DNA of 64,000 nucleotides, taken from NCBI RefSeq assembly GCF_036785885.1, contig NC_092310.1:2728001-2792000 (forward strand), given 5' to 3'. Shown piece after piece: positions 23,830 through 34,306 of this stretch. Both the position numbers and the translations under genes were made by a program. This DNA comes from Coffea arabica. Taxonomy: Eukaryota > Streptophyta > Magnoliopsida > Gentianales > Rubiaceae. Numbering within the stretch: the first letter of the stretch is position 1; each line of letters begins with the position of its first letter. The notes below the pieces were generated by a model. That model searched no databases, was not told where the DNA came from, and saw only the letters and a program-made list of their open reading frames with translations.

Positions 23830-24419
23830 CTACTGCATTTTTCTTTTACCTCTATTCCTAAGTGGCGGAGGGATAGATTTTGTCTTGCTTTGCTTCACCA
23901 AAACTGATGGTTTTTGAGATCTTTTGGTAACGGTAGGAAAACAGTACTTAACCTCAGATTCCTTTATTGTTCCAGGTACGATTTCAGATTTTGGAGTGCA
24001 TTCCCCAATATCGTTTCCATCGGAACTTCTGCTCCACCGGCCTTCTTTCTCCCCTTCTTCCTCAATCTCTTCTCCCTTTCCTAGACAAATCAAACGGACG
24101 TCATTGATGGAAAGCCAAGTGAAGAAAAGCACACTTACTCAGGCACATGAATTGGAAATTCAAAATTTCTTACATTGTCTCTGAGCTCGGCTTCTTTTTG
24201 TGCTCGTAATTCAGCCCTCATTTGCGCTTTCTTTGCGATCCTCTTTTTCCTCTCCAGTGCCTCCAGAGCCTTAGCTTTCTCCTCTAGTCGCCGTTGCTCC
24301 CTCAACTTGGCTGCTGCCTCTGCCTTCGTTAACTCTTTAGCCTTCCTTAAGATGCTCTGATTTTGTCTTATTGTGTCAGTGAGTCTGGAAGAGGGAATTC
24401 TTATTTCTACTCTAAACAT
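23830..24419 (-). pseudogene. Captured gene fragment, charged coiled-coil protein
   Basis: The first open segment (24419 to 24174, 82 codons) encodes a very charged, probably alpha-helical stretch: 'MFRVEIRIPSSRLTDTI' followed by many K/E/R/A residues such as 'KALEALERKKRIAKKAQ'. It ends at a consensus donor (gtaaga). A candidate acceptor 'tgtctag' precedes a second segment (24080 to 23830) containing 'GDNDIG'-like acidic text and 'PPPLRNRGKRKMQ'. The phases of the two exons do not join cleanly in the longer frame, so it appears decayed or mis-modelled. I do not recognise the parent family. Its position inside the Mutator TIRs suggests capture of a host gene fragment. Confidence 0.4.
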
Positions 24420-26169
24420 GCATGCCTAAGGTGGCTAGGCTTCTATTTAAAACATGGGATTCCACTCTTGGAGACTTGAGGCTTTTGTGATTTTTACCGC
24501 CATGGAAGAATTTTGGTACTATAGTTGTTATGGTTCACAATTTGCAGAATGGGTGGGGCCCACATTTTTCATTGTTCGGGCTTTTGAATAATTGGGTTGG
24601 TGAAATTATGGGTTCGATGCAAATTTCGCAGGTGGAAGGTTGGTTTTCTCGGGGTAGTTGAGGTAGTGGTTGTGGCTGTGGTAGTGGTGAGAGGGGCAGC
24701 TGCTGGGGTGCAGTGGTGGTGGTGGTTCATCTTCGTTGGTGGGGTCTTGAGATTGCAGGGGCCTCGCCGGGGTTGCCAAATTGTTGCCAAATTGCCAAAG
24801 TGTGGATTACCGGTGTTGCTGGCATTATCGCCGATCATGAAGGAGGAGGCGGGTGGTTGGTGGCGGAGGCTGGTAGTGGAGAGGAGATAATTCAAAGTTT
24901 TCAAAATGTTCTTGTTTAATGTTAAATTAGGAGCTAAATTACTTTTAGGTGGCGGCGCCGCCGTAGAAGGATTTAATTGGATCTGAAAATTAAATTTATG
25001 TATTAAATTGGTTAAAAATAAAAGTTAGGGACTAAATTGAAGGACAAAAAAATTTAGGGACGAAAATGACCATTTTCCCAACAAAGATTCTGGACCTTAT
25101 CTCACACTGCCCTAGGAAACTTGCAATAAAAAAATAAATGACTTTGAGATTCTTCTTGGTGCTGACACAGCTCACACATGGGTGATATATTCACTAGGAG
25201 GCAAGAACCGCGCGTCGCGCAGTAGAGATGAAATTGTGAACGCCCAGCTCAGTATGATGAGCTGGAATATGAAAAAGGAGAAAAATGGAGCTAACAAGGA
25301 ATTTGTAAAACAAGGGTTGAAGCAGTAAAAGATTAGTGGCAGGAACTAACAAAAGTCGATTGATCAGAGAGAACCCATTTTTTTTCGGTTTCTTTGGCCA
25401 TTATGTTGATTATTGCATCCTAATATAGGGACACTCTACCGTACTGGGGAGGATGAAGCAAACCTAAATGCTTGGAAAATGACAGCATTAGCCCAAAAAA
25501 AAAAGAAGGAAAAATTTACTTACTAACTAACTGCTGCTACCGTCAGGTCATTTCCTTATTACATCTCTTTGACAGTGCAGTGCAGGTGTTAATTTAGTAG
25601 GAGGTGGGATGATTAAATGACAAGCAAACTTCTATGCAAAATAATTATCTCATCAACAAATAAGATTAGAATAATGAAATGATAGAAAACGAGTTTTAAA
25701 AATTATTTATCATCATAAGGAGCATCAATCAAGTGGTTCCCTGCTCCCTTCGTTCCTTACTTTATTTTTGGTTCTTTTTCTTTTTTTGTTGTTTGAGAGA
25801 GGGGGGGGTTTCAGTTGGAGGCAAAAGCCTAGTTACATAGGAATATTACACCCATCAAAAAAAGCCTGAAGAGCTAATTTTTCTGCTTTGATGGCTTATT
25901 GAAATGCTTAAGATTGCAACCATCACACTGGATAAAAAAAATGCACCATCCAAAATGTTATTCAGGCCTGTAACCAAAGTTAGCATCAACTTTATTGCTA
26001 AACATCAAAGGCTAATAAGTACATTCCATTGGAACATCTATTATCAAAGCTGAACATCAAACTGAGGTAACCGAAGTACATTCATTATTAAAGCTTGATA
26101 AGTCCATTGTCAAAGCTTGAAGCGATAAACAACAGCAGCAACTTGCTGAACATTAAATTTGCAGCGGGG

Positions 26170-26450
26170 TAAATCATCAAACGGAAAATGCAAAGTGCCA
26201 TGGATACAACTTCTCTATCCCTTTTTGATCGAACACCAGCAAACTGAGGTAAGGTGCATGAGGCTCTTTCCAAGGAAGCCGGTGATAGACGAGTTCTGAG
26301 CCAGCTCTGCGAAACATTGGTTTTCGATCTTAATTGACAATCCAAATACAATACATCACAATAAGCACGACAAAATGGCAGTTTGGTGGGGAAAAAATAA
26401 AACCTGAGGATTGTGTTGGGATCCGTGACAACAGCACCATCAACCTTAAT
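26170..26450 (-). other. Unrecognised exon-like pieces inside the Helitron
   Basis: On the minus strand, 'ttggctacag' (a good acceptor) is followed by about 16 codons including 'KVDGAVVTDPNTILR'. Then, near 26320-26180, an open stretch contains 'EPHAPYLSLLVFDQKG'. I do not recognise the parent gene. It could be 3' exons of another captured gene. Evidence is limited to splice-like motifs and protein-like composition. Confidence 0.25.
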
Positions 26451-26975
26451 CTGTAGCCAAAAATAGCACTCAACTTACAGCAAAACCCAGCCAGCCATGT
26501 AGCCGGGAAATTTTCAGAATTTGGACAATGGTACCGAGAATAATCAAAACCTGTTTGTTCTTTATTCTCTACAACCAACTGCTCAATTATCAGTACATTA
26601 AGAAATCTCAAAATCTTAACACAAAACTACAGCTTATTCAGCAATTAGTGTCAGCCAAAAAAGGATATAGGGGAACGAAAAAATTAAAGAAAAATAAATA
26701 ATTCTTTTGAAGGAAAAGAGAGAGGTAATCAAAAGTTGTATCCATGTGCCAATGATTCATAGTTCCTCACTAATGCTCGACTGGATACATATATAAGCAT
26801 TTCAAGATGTAAAATCAACAAGGCCATAAGTCAAGCTAACAAGTCATTTTACAAGTTCCAAATAAATTGTAGTTCCTTGGCATCAGATAAACAAAGAGAA
26901 CAGGAAAAGAGAGAAATCTAGAGTCGTAATTAATTACTTCTTAAACAGCTGAATGACACAATCTAGTGGGTGAAC

Positions 26976-27948
26976 CTGTTTATGTTGAGGGCGTTGGCTC
27001 CTCCTTCAGGCTGAGCAAGCAGTTCAAGGCTTTGTAATGGAGGACCCAAATTTTCATCCTCTCTCCCTTGAACTTTTACGGTAACAATATGACCACAAAA
27101 TCTTATGATAACAAACCCTAGAGTGGCAATGTCCTGCAATTAAAAGTTTATAGATTCATTTAACTGAACTGGAGCAAATGAACAAGAAAAGGTCAAGATC
27201 TTCATTCAAAGGCATTGTTAATGATATCCTTAGTATTCTCTTACATGGGCAGCAGTATTTTCATCAGCTGTGATCCCTTCAGTAGGTTCCTTTCAATTAA
27301 CTTTTCTGTGTCTACATCAGTGGCCTGAGCCCCATCAATCTCAGTATCTACTTTGCAGCTAGCATCTAAAACATCTTTTGTGACAGATACACATAAATCT
27401 CCTACTCTCTCTGTATAATTTGTCTGAGTGCTTACAGCGGAATGAGCTAATTCTGGCATTCGCATTACAAACTGGACAGCGGAAATAGCTCTACAAATGG
27501 CAACATCTACAAACAAGCTATGAAGAAGGAAAGCTTTTCTGTCTCGAATCTACCTCTCCTCTGCTGTCTTGCATAGCATAGAAGCAAGAAATGAAAATTC
27601 ATTAGCATAAGGTAGTAAATCACTTTTGCCATCTCTGCCAAGACCGCTTCCATTTCCTCCCCACCTTTCATCCTCAGTGGGAAGAGGTGGAAAAATAGAA
27701 GGTGATAATGCCACTACAGGGGGAATAAGCCATGTGTTAGCTCTGAAGCCATATGGGAGATTTCCAAACTGCAATACCAGAAATTACAATAGAATTGTGA
27801 GGCAAAATGAATCTGGATGAAAAAGAAGATTTGGCATGGTACCAAGCAATAAACAGGAGCAGAGAAAGCTCGACAAGGAATAACAAAAATGGACAGATTT
27901 CTACACCTTGTTACACTCTGCAAAAGCTTTCATCACATCGTTATAGGC
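26976..27948 (-). pseudogene. REC1/clustered-mitochondria (CLU) family gene fragment
   Basis: Exons on the minus strand: 27948-27907 (donor gtgtag), 27768-27245 (acceptor ttgcag, donor gtaaga) and 27133-26976 (acceptor ttgcag, donor gttcac). The text matches the CLU-domain region of plant REDUCED CHLOROPLAST COVERAGE/FMT-like proteins: 'KAFAECNK', '[20 protein letters not shown]', '[16 protein letters not shown]', '[10 protein letters not shown]', '[10 protein letters not shown]' and 'QPEGGANALNIN'. These proteins are cytosolic and influence organelle distribution or chloroplast compartment size. Only a small internal part of a ~1,400-1,800-residue protein is present. A TAG at 27550-27552 replaces what is usually a Gln codon, and one base is missing near 27272, shifting the frame. 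It is therefore a broken fragment, inferred to have been captured by the Helitron, not a working gene. Confidence 0.85.
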
Positions 27949-29374
27949 CTGAAAAAAAAAATAAAGTTCTCTGAGGTTTGCAGGAATATCGTTAATCAGC
28001 CAAATGGAGGACTTTGGAAGCATCTAATGCAGCAGCAAGTATATCTCACACAACAAACGACAAAAGAAAATGTACCCAACTTCTTGTCAGAATAAGGTAG
28101 ATTTGGCAGACTTTAAACAGTAGTAAGACTTTTAAAGACTTAAACTTGATCACGTCAATTATGACACAGAACTAACTAAAACTATGATGGAAACTCAAAG
28201 CATCAGATTACCTATCTTGTCAAGATCTCTACTTCCTCTATAGCAAGGAAGAACATATTGACAAAAAAATGTAAAATGATATAACATAATCACAACATTA
28301 CTCAAGAAAATAAAGCTTCTATGGTTTCTCTGCTGAATGACAAGACTGCGATGCTTATTGGGCATTTTGAGCACTGTACGTTGAACAAGAGTGAACATTG
28401 TCATCGTGGAGCGGAAGACATTTCAAATTCTTAGTTAAGAAAAAAATAACTGATACAGCCTTTTTTTATTGTTTCCATCCCACACATCGACATAACCATC
28501 ACAACCTCAAGTAGCAAATGTACCATAGCTACAAATTAAAATCAGTTTTGAGACAGATTTTGGCAAAAAGCTAAAGGTATTCAATCAATAGATAATTGTA
28601 ATGGATCCAACTCAATCATTCAACATATAATAAATCAAGAAAAGATAGGTCCACCAGTAATGATTATTGGCATTGATTTTCCTTTTTAACAAAACCTGAA
28701 AAACACATAAAGGCCAAAGTTGCCAACTTCCAATGAATAACTGCTAAACAATAATCTCTTCGTTGTGGATAAATGTATATGCAGCACTTACATAAGATGA
28801 AATGCAATTTAATTCACGAAGTAGACAATGTCCCTTCTAGCTCCAGGTTTCCAATGACATTCAAACACATACCTACACATATACACATATAAACCCTCAT
28901 GTAGTAGACAATTATCAAGGTCTGCCTGTTTCATTCTCATTCAATTCTTGACATGAAAGAACTTCATTTTGCTGGAAAGGTATATCCAATCACATTTAGA
29001 AGCTGCTTTGATTGAATAACAGAACATGTTCATCAACTATATCAATGTTGATACACTTAGTCTCAGGTTGGTACACTTAGGCGCAGGGAGTACATCATAA
29101 GTCAGCATAGAGTAAAAAAATGTATAGTTTTTTCAACCTTTTCTCCTTTTTTTTTTGTTGCTTTAACTGTTTCCTTTCTCTGTTTCCTCTAAGCAAGGGT
29201 AGTTTGTCTGTCATTGTTATAATAATCCTTTTCTTATGATGACAGAAATTAGAAAAAGAAAAAAGAAATAAGTAATGAGCTTGTAGATCTACATTGGGAA
29301 AATGTTAACTAATTCTGCAAATTAAAAGAAAACCAGATAAAAATATATTTGGAGAAAAATCTTACAAGCAATAA

Positions 29375-29802
29375 TTTGAACTTCGACTCGCCATCACAGT
29401 AGCCATCTCCGCATTGTACATCTTGTTGTTGCTGAAAATTGCCTCAATCTACTCAAGGCATGACAAAATAATCAGGAAACAATATTTATAAAAGCAATTA
29501 ATTTTTTGTATATTACAAATAACAAATAAAAAAATCCAATTAGATATAATCTGAAACGAGTTGTAGTCAACATATCTTTAACTTTTTCTTCAACATTTCA
29601 CAGAAGCAAATACTTCAAATAATGCCGACCAAGTTTGAATTATATACCCTACACATGCAGTGAGAGATGCCGATGATGGCGACGAGCTTGCGGCGGATTT
29701 GAAAGCCCCTCCAATGGCTGAGAGGGGATCCGGCGAGAATGAAGTTGAAATGGAGGGAGGTGGAAGGGAAATCCTAGGGCTGGTGGGAGAAGGGAAACCC
29801 AT
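29375..29802 (-). other. Possible captured first exon, Ser/Pro-rich N-terminus
   Basis: A minus-strand ATG at 29802 opens 'MGFPSPTSPRISLPPPSIST', continuing Ser/Ala-rich for about 50 residues, like an organelle-targeting or disordered N-terminus. An exon-like segment follows at about 29443-29377 between 'gag' + 'tag' acceptor-like sequence and a 'gtaagatt' donor. No family is recognised. Inside the inferred Helitron it may be a second captured gene. Confidence 0.3.
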
Positions 29803-30224
29803 AATGCTAGGTGCAGAATAGAAGGAGCCGATAAAGGAGAGGGAGACGGTGTGGCGGTGAAGGAGGAGGAGGAGTGAACGGATGCAAAAGCGAAAAAAGG
29901 AAAAAACGGAAAAAAAACAGAAGAAGAAACGGTAAAAAAAGCGGAGGGAGGCGAAGGGGGGAATCCTATATTAGGGACAATGGTGGTTATTGTCGGTAGT
30001 TCTACGTTTGAGGGATTTGAGGAGTGGCGGCCGAGGAGAAGAAAATCGTCTTCTGTTCAAGAAAGAGAGACAAAAAGAATGAAATAAAGAAAAGAAAGGA
30101 GAGAATAGAAGAAACGGCGGAGCTAACCCTAGTTCGAACAATTTTTTTGTTGTGTGTAGAAAGACATGGCCGAACTCCTGGCTATGAAGAAGTAGAAAGC
30201 TCACCGGAAAGGAATTTTATGTTG

Positions 30225-30345
30225 AGATGTAGAAAAGGTACAATGGAGGAGGAGGAGGAGGAGCGTACCTCACCGGAAAGGAGCGCACCTCACCGGAAAG
30301 GAAGAGGTAGAAAAGGTACAATGGAGGAGGAGGAGGAGTCGCAAA
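30225..30345. repeat. Tandem duplication, 76-bp unit
   Basis: 'gtagaaaaggtacaatggag' followed by GAG repeats occurs at about 30229 and again at about 30305. Between them 'acctcaccggaaaggagcg' is itself duplicated with a 20-bp step (30265-30303). It lies in the 5' part of the inferred Helitron. Long open frames across it on both strands reflect triplet composition. Confidence 0.6.
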
Positions 30346-30916
30346 CGGACGGCAGCTGATTTGGACTACTGCAACACAAAGAAAGCGAGAGACAGAGGAT
30401 GCATGACCGCTACGCAGCTCGAAATGGGAATCAAAGAACAAAAAGCAAAAATATCAGTTTCAGGTTACAACTCACAGAGGAATCTCACAGTGAATCGTGC
30501 ACTTCACCGGAAGTAAGAAGAAGAGAAAAAGAAAACCTACAACGGAGGAAAAGGAGGAGAACCGAATGGCTACCACTGCAATCCAGAGACCGCGAGAGAC
30601 CGAGGATCAACGCTCCTTGCGTGGTAAGAAGAGAAACAGAGCAACATCGTCCAGAAGAAGGAGAGAGAGAAGTTAGGCGAAAGAAGAGGCATTGGATACT
30701 GCCGGATAGAGAAACAAGTCTATCAATGCGGCAGACGACGCAGCAGGAGGCACATGGGTTACTGCCAGAAGAAAGAGAAGAGGCCAACGGAGCTGAACCC
30801 GTCGCGCCATGCGCGAACAACACAATGCCGCTAACCCACATGCGCGGCATGTGAGAGGATGACGAAAACCTCCAGGTCATCATAGCTCTTCGCATGTTAT
30901 CTACTTATGTTGAAAA

Positions 30917-32216
30917 TAGGGAGAGCTACGCCAATCGTTCACACATATCACTATTGGATATTTTAATAAAAATATTATTATTATTTTGAATTCATTCACA
31001 TGCTTATTTTTAATTCAAATGCAATAAATTACAAATTTTGAAATGAATTTTCAGTTACAAGATCACCATTAAAAATTTAGGTCTTGTATTTGTAACCTAT
31101 GTAATGATTAGGTTTTAAGAATTTATTTATTGAATTTTGACTATTATACAATGACCTAAACCTTTTCAAATTTTGTAACTGAAAAATATGACACATTTAT
31201 TCCATTTAATGGTGGTATTCTAATACTCCTAAAAATTTAGCCGGTCACTATCAACCAAGTTTGACACACTTTTCTTGCTATCTCAAAAAAAAAAACACTA
31301 TCTTCCTCTCATTTCTATTGGGCATTAGTTAGATGTTGAGAAGAGCTTTAGCTTCTCTAAACTGTGTAGATTTAGTAGAAGCAACAGCATAGGCTGGGCT
31401 GTTGTATCCCAGAAGCAACGTGCTATCAACCTTCTACACCGAGCATAATCTCGAAAAACGTGAATCATCTTAAGAGAGCGACCGAGTCCGCGCCTCACCT
31501 AGCCAAAATTACTTTATTTCTCTTTCTTTGACTTTTGTTTTGCAGGTTGATCGTGCATATCAAGTTCTAAAGGAACAACCTGATGTGAAAATTTAGTCTC
31601 TCAAAATGAAAATAATCAGCTTTAATTCTTAACAAACAAAAAATGATCACATTTGGTCTCTTTTTACTTTTCCGAGCAAAATTTGGCCGGAATTCAGTTA
31701 GTACACATGCCATGCCCAATTTTTAAAGGATAAAAGTGGCAAACCAACTCACTATTGACTAGAAATGTGAGAAACTAGGTGCAAAGCTTTAGTTAAACAT
31801 TCATCAAAAAAACACAAAACTAACCTAACATTACCTACAATTCATCTCAACATAAAACAAACCCGAATTGCAAACTTCCAGCTGATTGAAATTCATCTGA
31901 AGGAAATTGGTGATTGAAATCTTGAAAGGGGAAAGCTAACCGGGTTAATGAATGAAGAAGATAACACCAAAATCCCAGATTACGGTATGTATTTTTTAAT
32001 CCTAAATGAAAGAATTTGTGGATTGATTGAAAGATGAGTTAATACTTTGAAAAGTTACAATAATCAGGATCAGGGTAGAGACATATTTAGCTAGAAGAAG
32101 GATTTGTGATGTCTTTGAAACAGTAGATACATATTTCGCTAGAAGTTACATGCTTGATGCATTTCTTGCAAAGAACAATCCTTCAAAAGCTGTCTAGGGA
32201 GTTGAAGGCGTTGTTT
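30917..32216 (+). repeat. Duplicated block, copy 1
   Basis: Matches 54748-56081 in the same orientation with small indels. Copy 2 has an extra 'cctataaatag' and surrounding bases near 55093 that copy 1 lacks at about 31241. The block contains a candidate spliced leader-like region ('tttgttttgcaggttgatcg' near 31536) and, from 31586, the left end of a TIR element. No protein gene is recognised. The lost TATA-like motif and the acceptor suggest it may once have been the 5' part of a transcribed element. Confidence 0.75.
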
Positions 32217-32426
32217 GGGATTACTATAATCGATCCAAAGGCCACAGTCATGGCAGTCAGACAAATTTGAAAGGTCCCGGGTTTTCTTATCATTCCGGGG
32301 CAAATGAACTGGGACAAAATTCTGATGTAATGGAGTATGTTTGGGTTTTGGTATGGCAAGGAGGCGTTTTTGGGAGGGGGAGTGGGTAGGGGTCAAGGGA
32401 AGTGGTGGAGGAACAAAATTTGACAT
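32139..32426 (-). pseudogene. Possible captured zinc-finger-like fragment
   Basis: Minus-strand frame with 'LSDCHDCGLWIDYSNPKQRL', followed out of frame by text resembling 'LWRIVLLCKKC' (about 32200-32140). CxxC...CxxC spacing of this kind occurs in plant zinc-ribbon-like proteins, but I cannot name the family. There is no start, and a frame break lies inside. It sits within the TIR element and is probably a captured and decayed exon. The same sequence appears at the end of copy 2, just before 56081. Confidence 0.3.
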
Positions 32427-32654
32427 TTTGGGTACAGTTTTGGTGCTGAATTTGCAATGGATTTGCCTGAGATTTGTTGTAGTGCGGTGGGGGAGGATGT
32501 TTCATTTTGGAGACATGCATGCTGCGGTGTCAAAGGAGTTCTATTGGCCACTAGGCATTGCTATTTGTAGAGGGGTTTTTGATGGTCTAAGAAATGAAAG
32601 CGGAGGATAAATTTGAACCGCAAGGACTTTATACTAGTACTAGTACCAGTAGAT

Positions 32655-32994
32655 TGTTATGAAATAACAAAAATGTGGATGTCCCTTTGTATTCCCAAGG
32701 GGATTAATTCATGATTTTATGGCTACTTATGTATAGAAGTTACAATTTATAAATCCATTCATGTAGTGGAGAAACCGTTTCATAGGTTTCTTCATATTAT
32801 TGTAGTAATTGATGTTTAATAAGATTTATGTACCTTTAATCTTGTAGTGCCTATATATAGAGGTACATTGAGACCCTTTGTGATGACTTTTGTATCTTGT
32901 TGAAATATAAGGTATCATTATTCCTTTCTCTACTCCTTTCTCTAATACTTTTTCAATTTCTATTGTAGTATTTCATTTTATTAATTTTATAACA
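32655..32994 (+). repeat. Copia 5' LTR
   Basis: 340 bp, TG...CA ends. Contains 'ctatatatagag' (about 32852-32863), a likely TATA box for the genomic transcript. Nearly identical to the 3' LTR. Confidence 0.93.
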
Positions 32995-33151
32995 CGTTAT
33001 TAGCACGAAAGCTCTTCTTTTGAGCAAAGGCGAAAACGGAGGCGCTACTTTGAGCAAAAGTGAAGCACAAGATTTTGCTGAAATTCTGCCCGTATTTCTT
33101 CAAGTGACTTTTGAGGTAAATTTCTAAGTCAAAATCTTATTTCAATTTCTT

Positions 33152-34195
33152 ATGGCTAATCTTACAAAACAAGAGTTTGTACCTCTTGATATTTCTGGAA
33201 AAAATTATTTATCATGGGTATTGGATGTTAAAATCCATCTTGAGGCAATGGGTTTTGGTAATACTATTGTGGAAAAAAATGAATCCTCAAACCAAGACCG
33301 TACCAAAGCTATGATTTTTCTTCGTCATCATTTAGATGAAGGATTAAAATCAGAGTATCTTACTGTTAAAGATCCTCTTGTCCTTTGGCGAGATTTGAAA
33401 GAAAGATTCGACCACCTGAAGTTGATCGTTCTTCCAAAAGCCCGATATGATTGGCTTCACTTACGGCTGCAAGATTTTAAATCTGTCAACGAATATAATT
33501 CAGCCATGTTCAGAATCACTTCTCAATTATCATTATGTGGCGAAAAAGTCACTGATGAAGATATGTTAGAAAAAACATTTTCTACTTTTCATTTCTCTAA
33601 CATGCTCCTGCAGTAGCAATATCGAGAGAAGGGGTTTAAAAAATATTCTGAACTTATTGCATGTCTTCTCTTGGCTGAACAAAACAATGAATTGTTGCTG
33701 AAAAATCATGAGTCCCGACCAACTGGTGCAAATCCATTCCCTGAAGCGAATGCGACCCAATTTCAAAATTCTGGTCGAGGTCGTGGACGTGGCCGTAGAG
33801 GTGGCCGTGGAGGAGGCCGCGGACGTGGTCGTGGCCGTGGACGTGATCGTAGTAAATTTGTGCCCCGTGAAAATTTTAACCGGGGCAAGCAACAAAATGT
33901 TTCCCAAAAGAGAGAAAATAACTACGATCAGAAAAATGGAGAAAAGAAAGTTTATGAAGAAAAATGCTACCGGTGTGGTATGGAAGGTCATTGGTCTCGT
34001 ACCTGTCGTACGGCCGAACACCTTGTTGACCTCTATCAAGCATCATTGAAAAAGAAAGACAAAGGTGTTGAGACAAATTTCATTGATCAAAAGAATGACT
34101 ATGATGATGGTGATGGTGCTGACATGACACACCTCGATGTTGCTGATTTTTTTGAACATCCTGAAGATGTCAACAAATATCCCATGATTATTTAG
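33152..34195 (+). pseudogene. Copia gag, one internal stop
   Basis: Capsid/nucleocapsid region of the element. It starts 'MANLTKQEFVPLDISGKNYL', a UBN2/retrotran-gag type N-terminus. The frame is interrupted by TAG at 33614-33616, where a Gln codon would be expected, and continues in the same frame from 33617. A Gly-Arg-rich segment (about 33776-33855, 'GRGRGRRGGRGGGRGRG') precedes a CCHC zinc knuckle 'CYRCGMEGHWSRTC' at 33967-34008. Gag ends at TAG 34193-34195, separated from pol by a ~110-base gap with further stops, although copia elements normally have one gag-pol frame. It is probably not translated as a whole. Confidence 0.88.
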
Positions 34196-34306
34196 ATATT
34201 TTTATGATGCTTTATATCTTTCATGTAATTTCCTTTCCATTGAATATTTATTTTCGCATCTTTATTAATATTTATTTTTGTTTGAAATTTTCTTCCTGAA
34301 AAAGAA

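Larger units (their letters stand above)
22143..25079. mobile_element. Pack-MULE-like element with 9-bp TSD
   Basis: A 2937-bp element with ~290-bp terminal inverted repeats (22143-22440 and about 24790-25079). The left end is 'ggaaaaatagccattttcg'; the right end in reverse complement is 'gggaaaatggtcattttcg'. It is flanked by AACAAAGAT at 22134-22142 and 25080-25088, a perfect 9-bp duplication typical of Mutator-superfamily insertions. The interior has gene-like, higher-GC DNA read on the minus strand, plus a ~132-bp tandem duplication (22944-23070 against 23076-23160, sharing 'gatgaatctgtaaaaatttt'). No transposase is seen. This fits a non-autonomous MULE carrying captured host sequence. 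Confidence 0.82.
25194..30916 (-). mobile_element. Inferred non-autonomous Helitron with gene fragments
   Basis: Read on the minus strand, the element starts TCAACATAAG (from 30916) and ends CTCCTAG (25194), a CTRR-type 3' end. About 14 bases before the end is a short GC-rich hairpin, CTGCGC-GAC-GCGCGG (six pairs including one T-G, 3-base loop), at about 25208-25222. The block at 54696-56081 is a second copy of both flanks: 25142-25193 and 30917-32216 are contiguous there ('gatatattcaaaataggg' near 54740), with no extra or missing base. That is a natural empty site, and no target duplication is present, as expected for Helitrons. The site is T-T rather than the classic A-T. No Rep/helicase gene is seen. 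Contents include the REC1-like fragment and other exon-like pieces, mostly in the element's own orientation. Confidence 0.68.

Noticed and set aside
30024-30895. Long frames on both strands (111-151 codons)
   Set aside because: Overlapping frames on both strands over GAG/GAA-rich tandem duplications, without family similarity.
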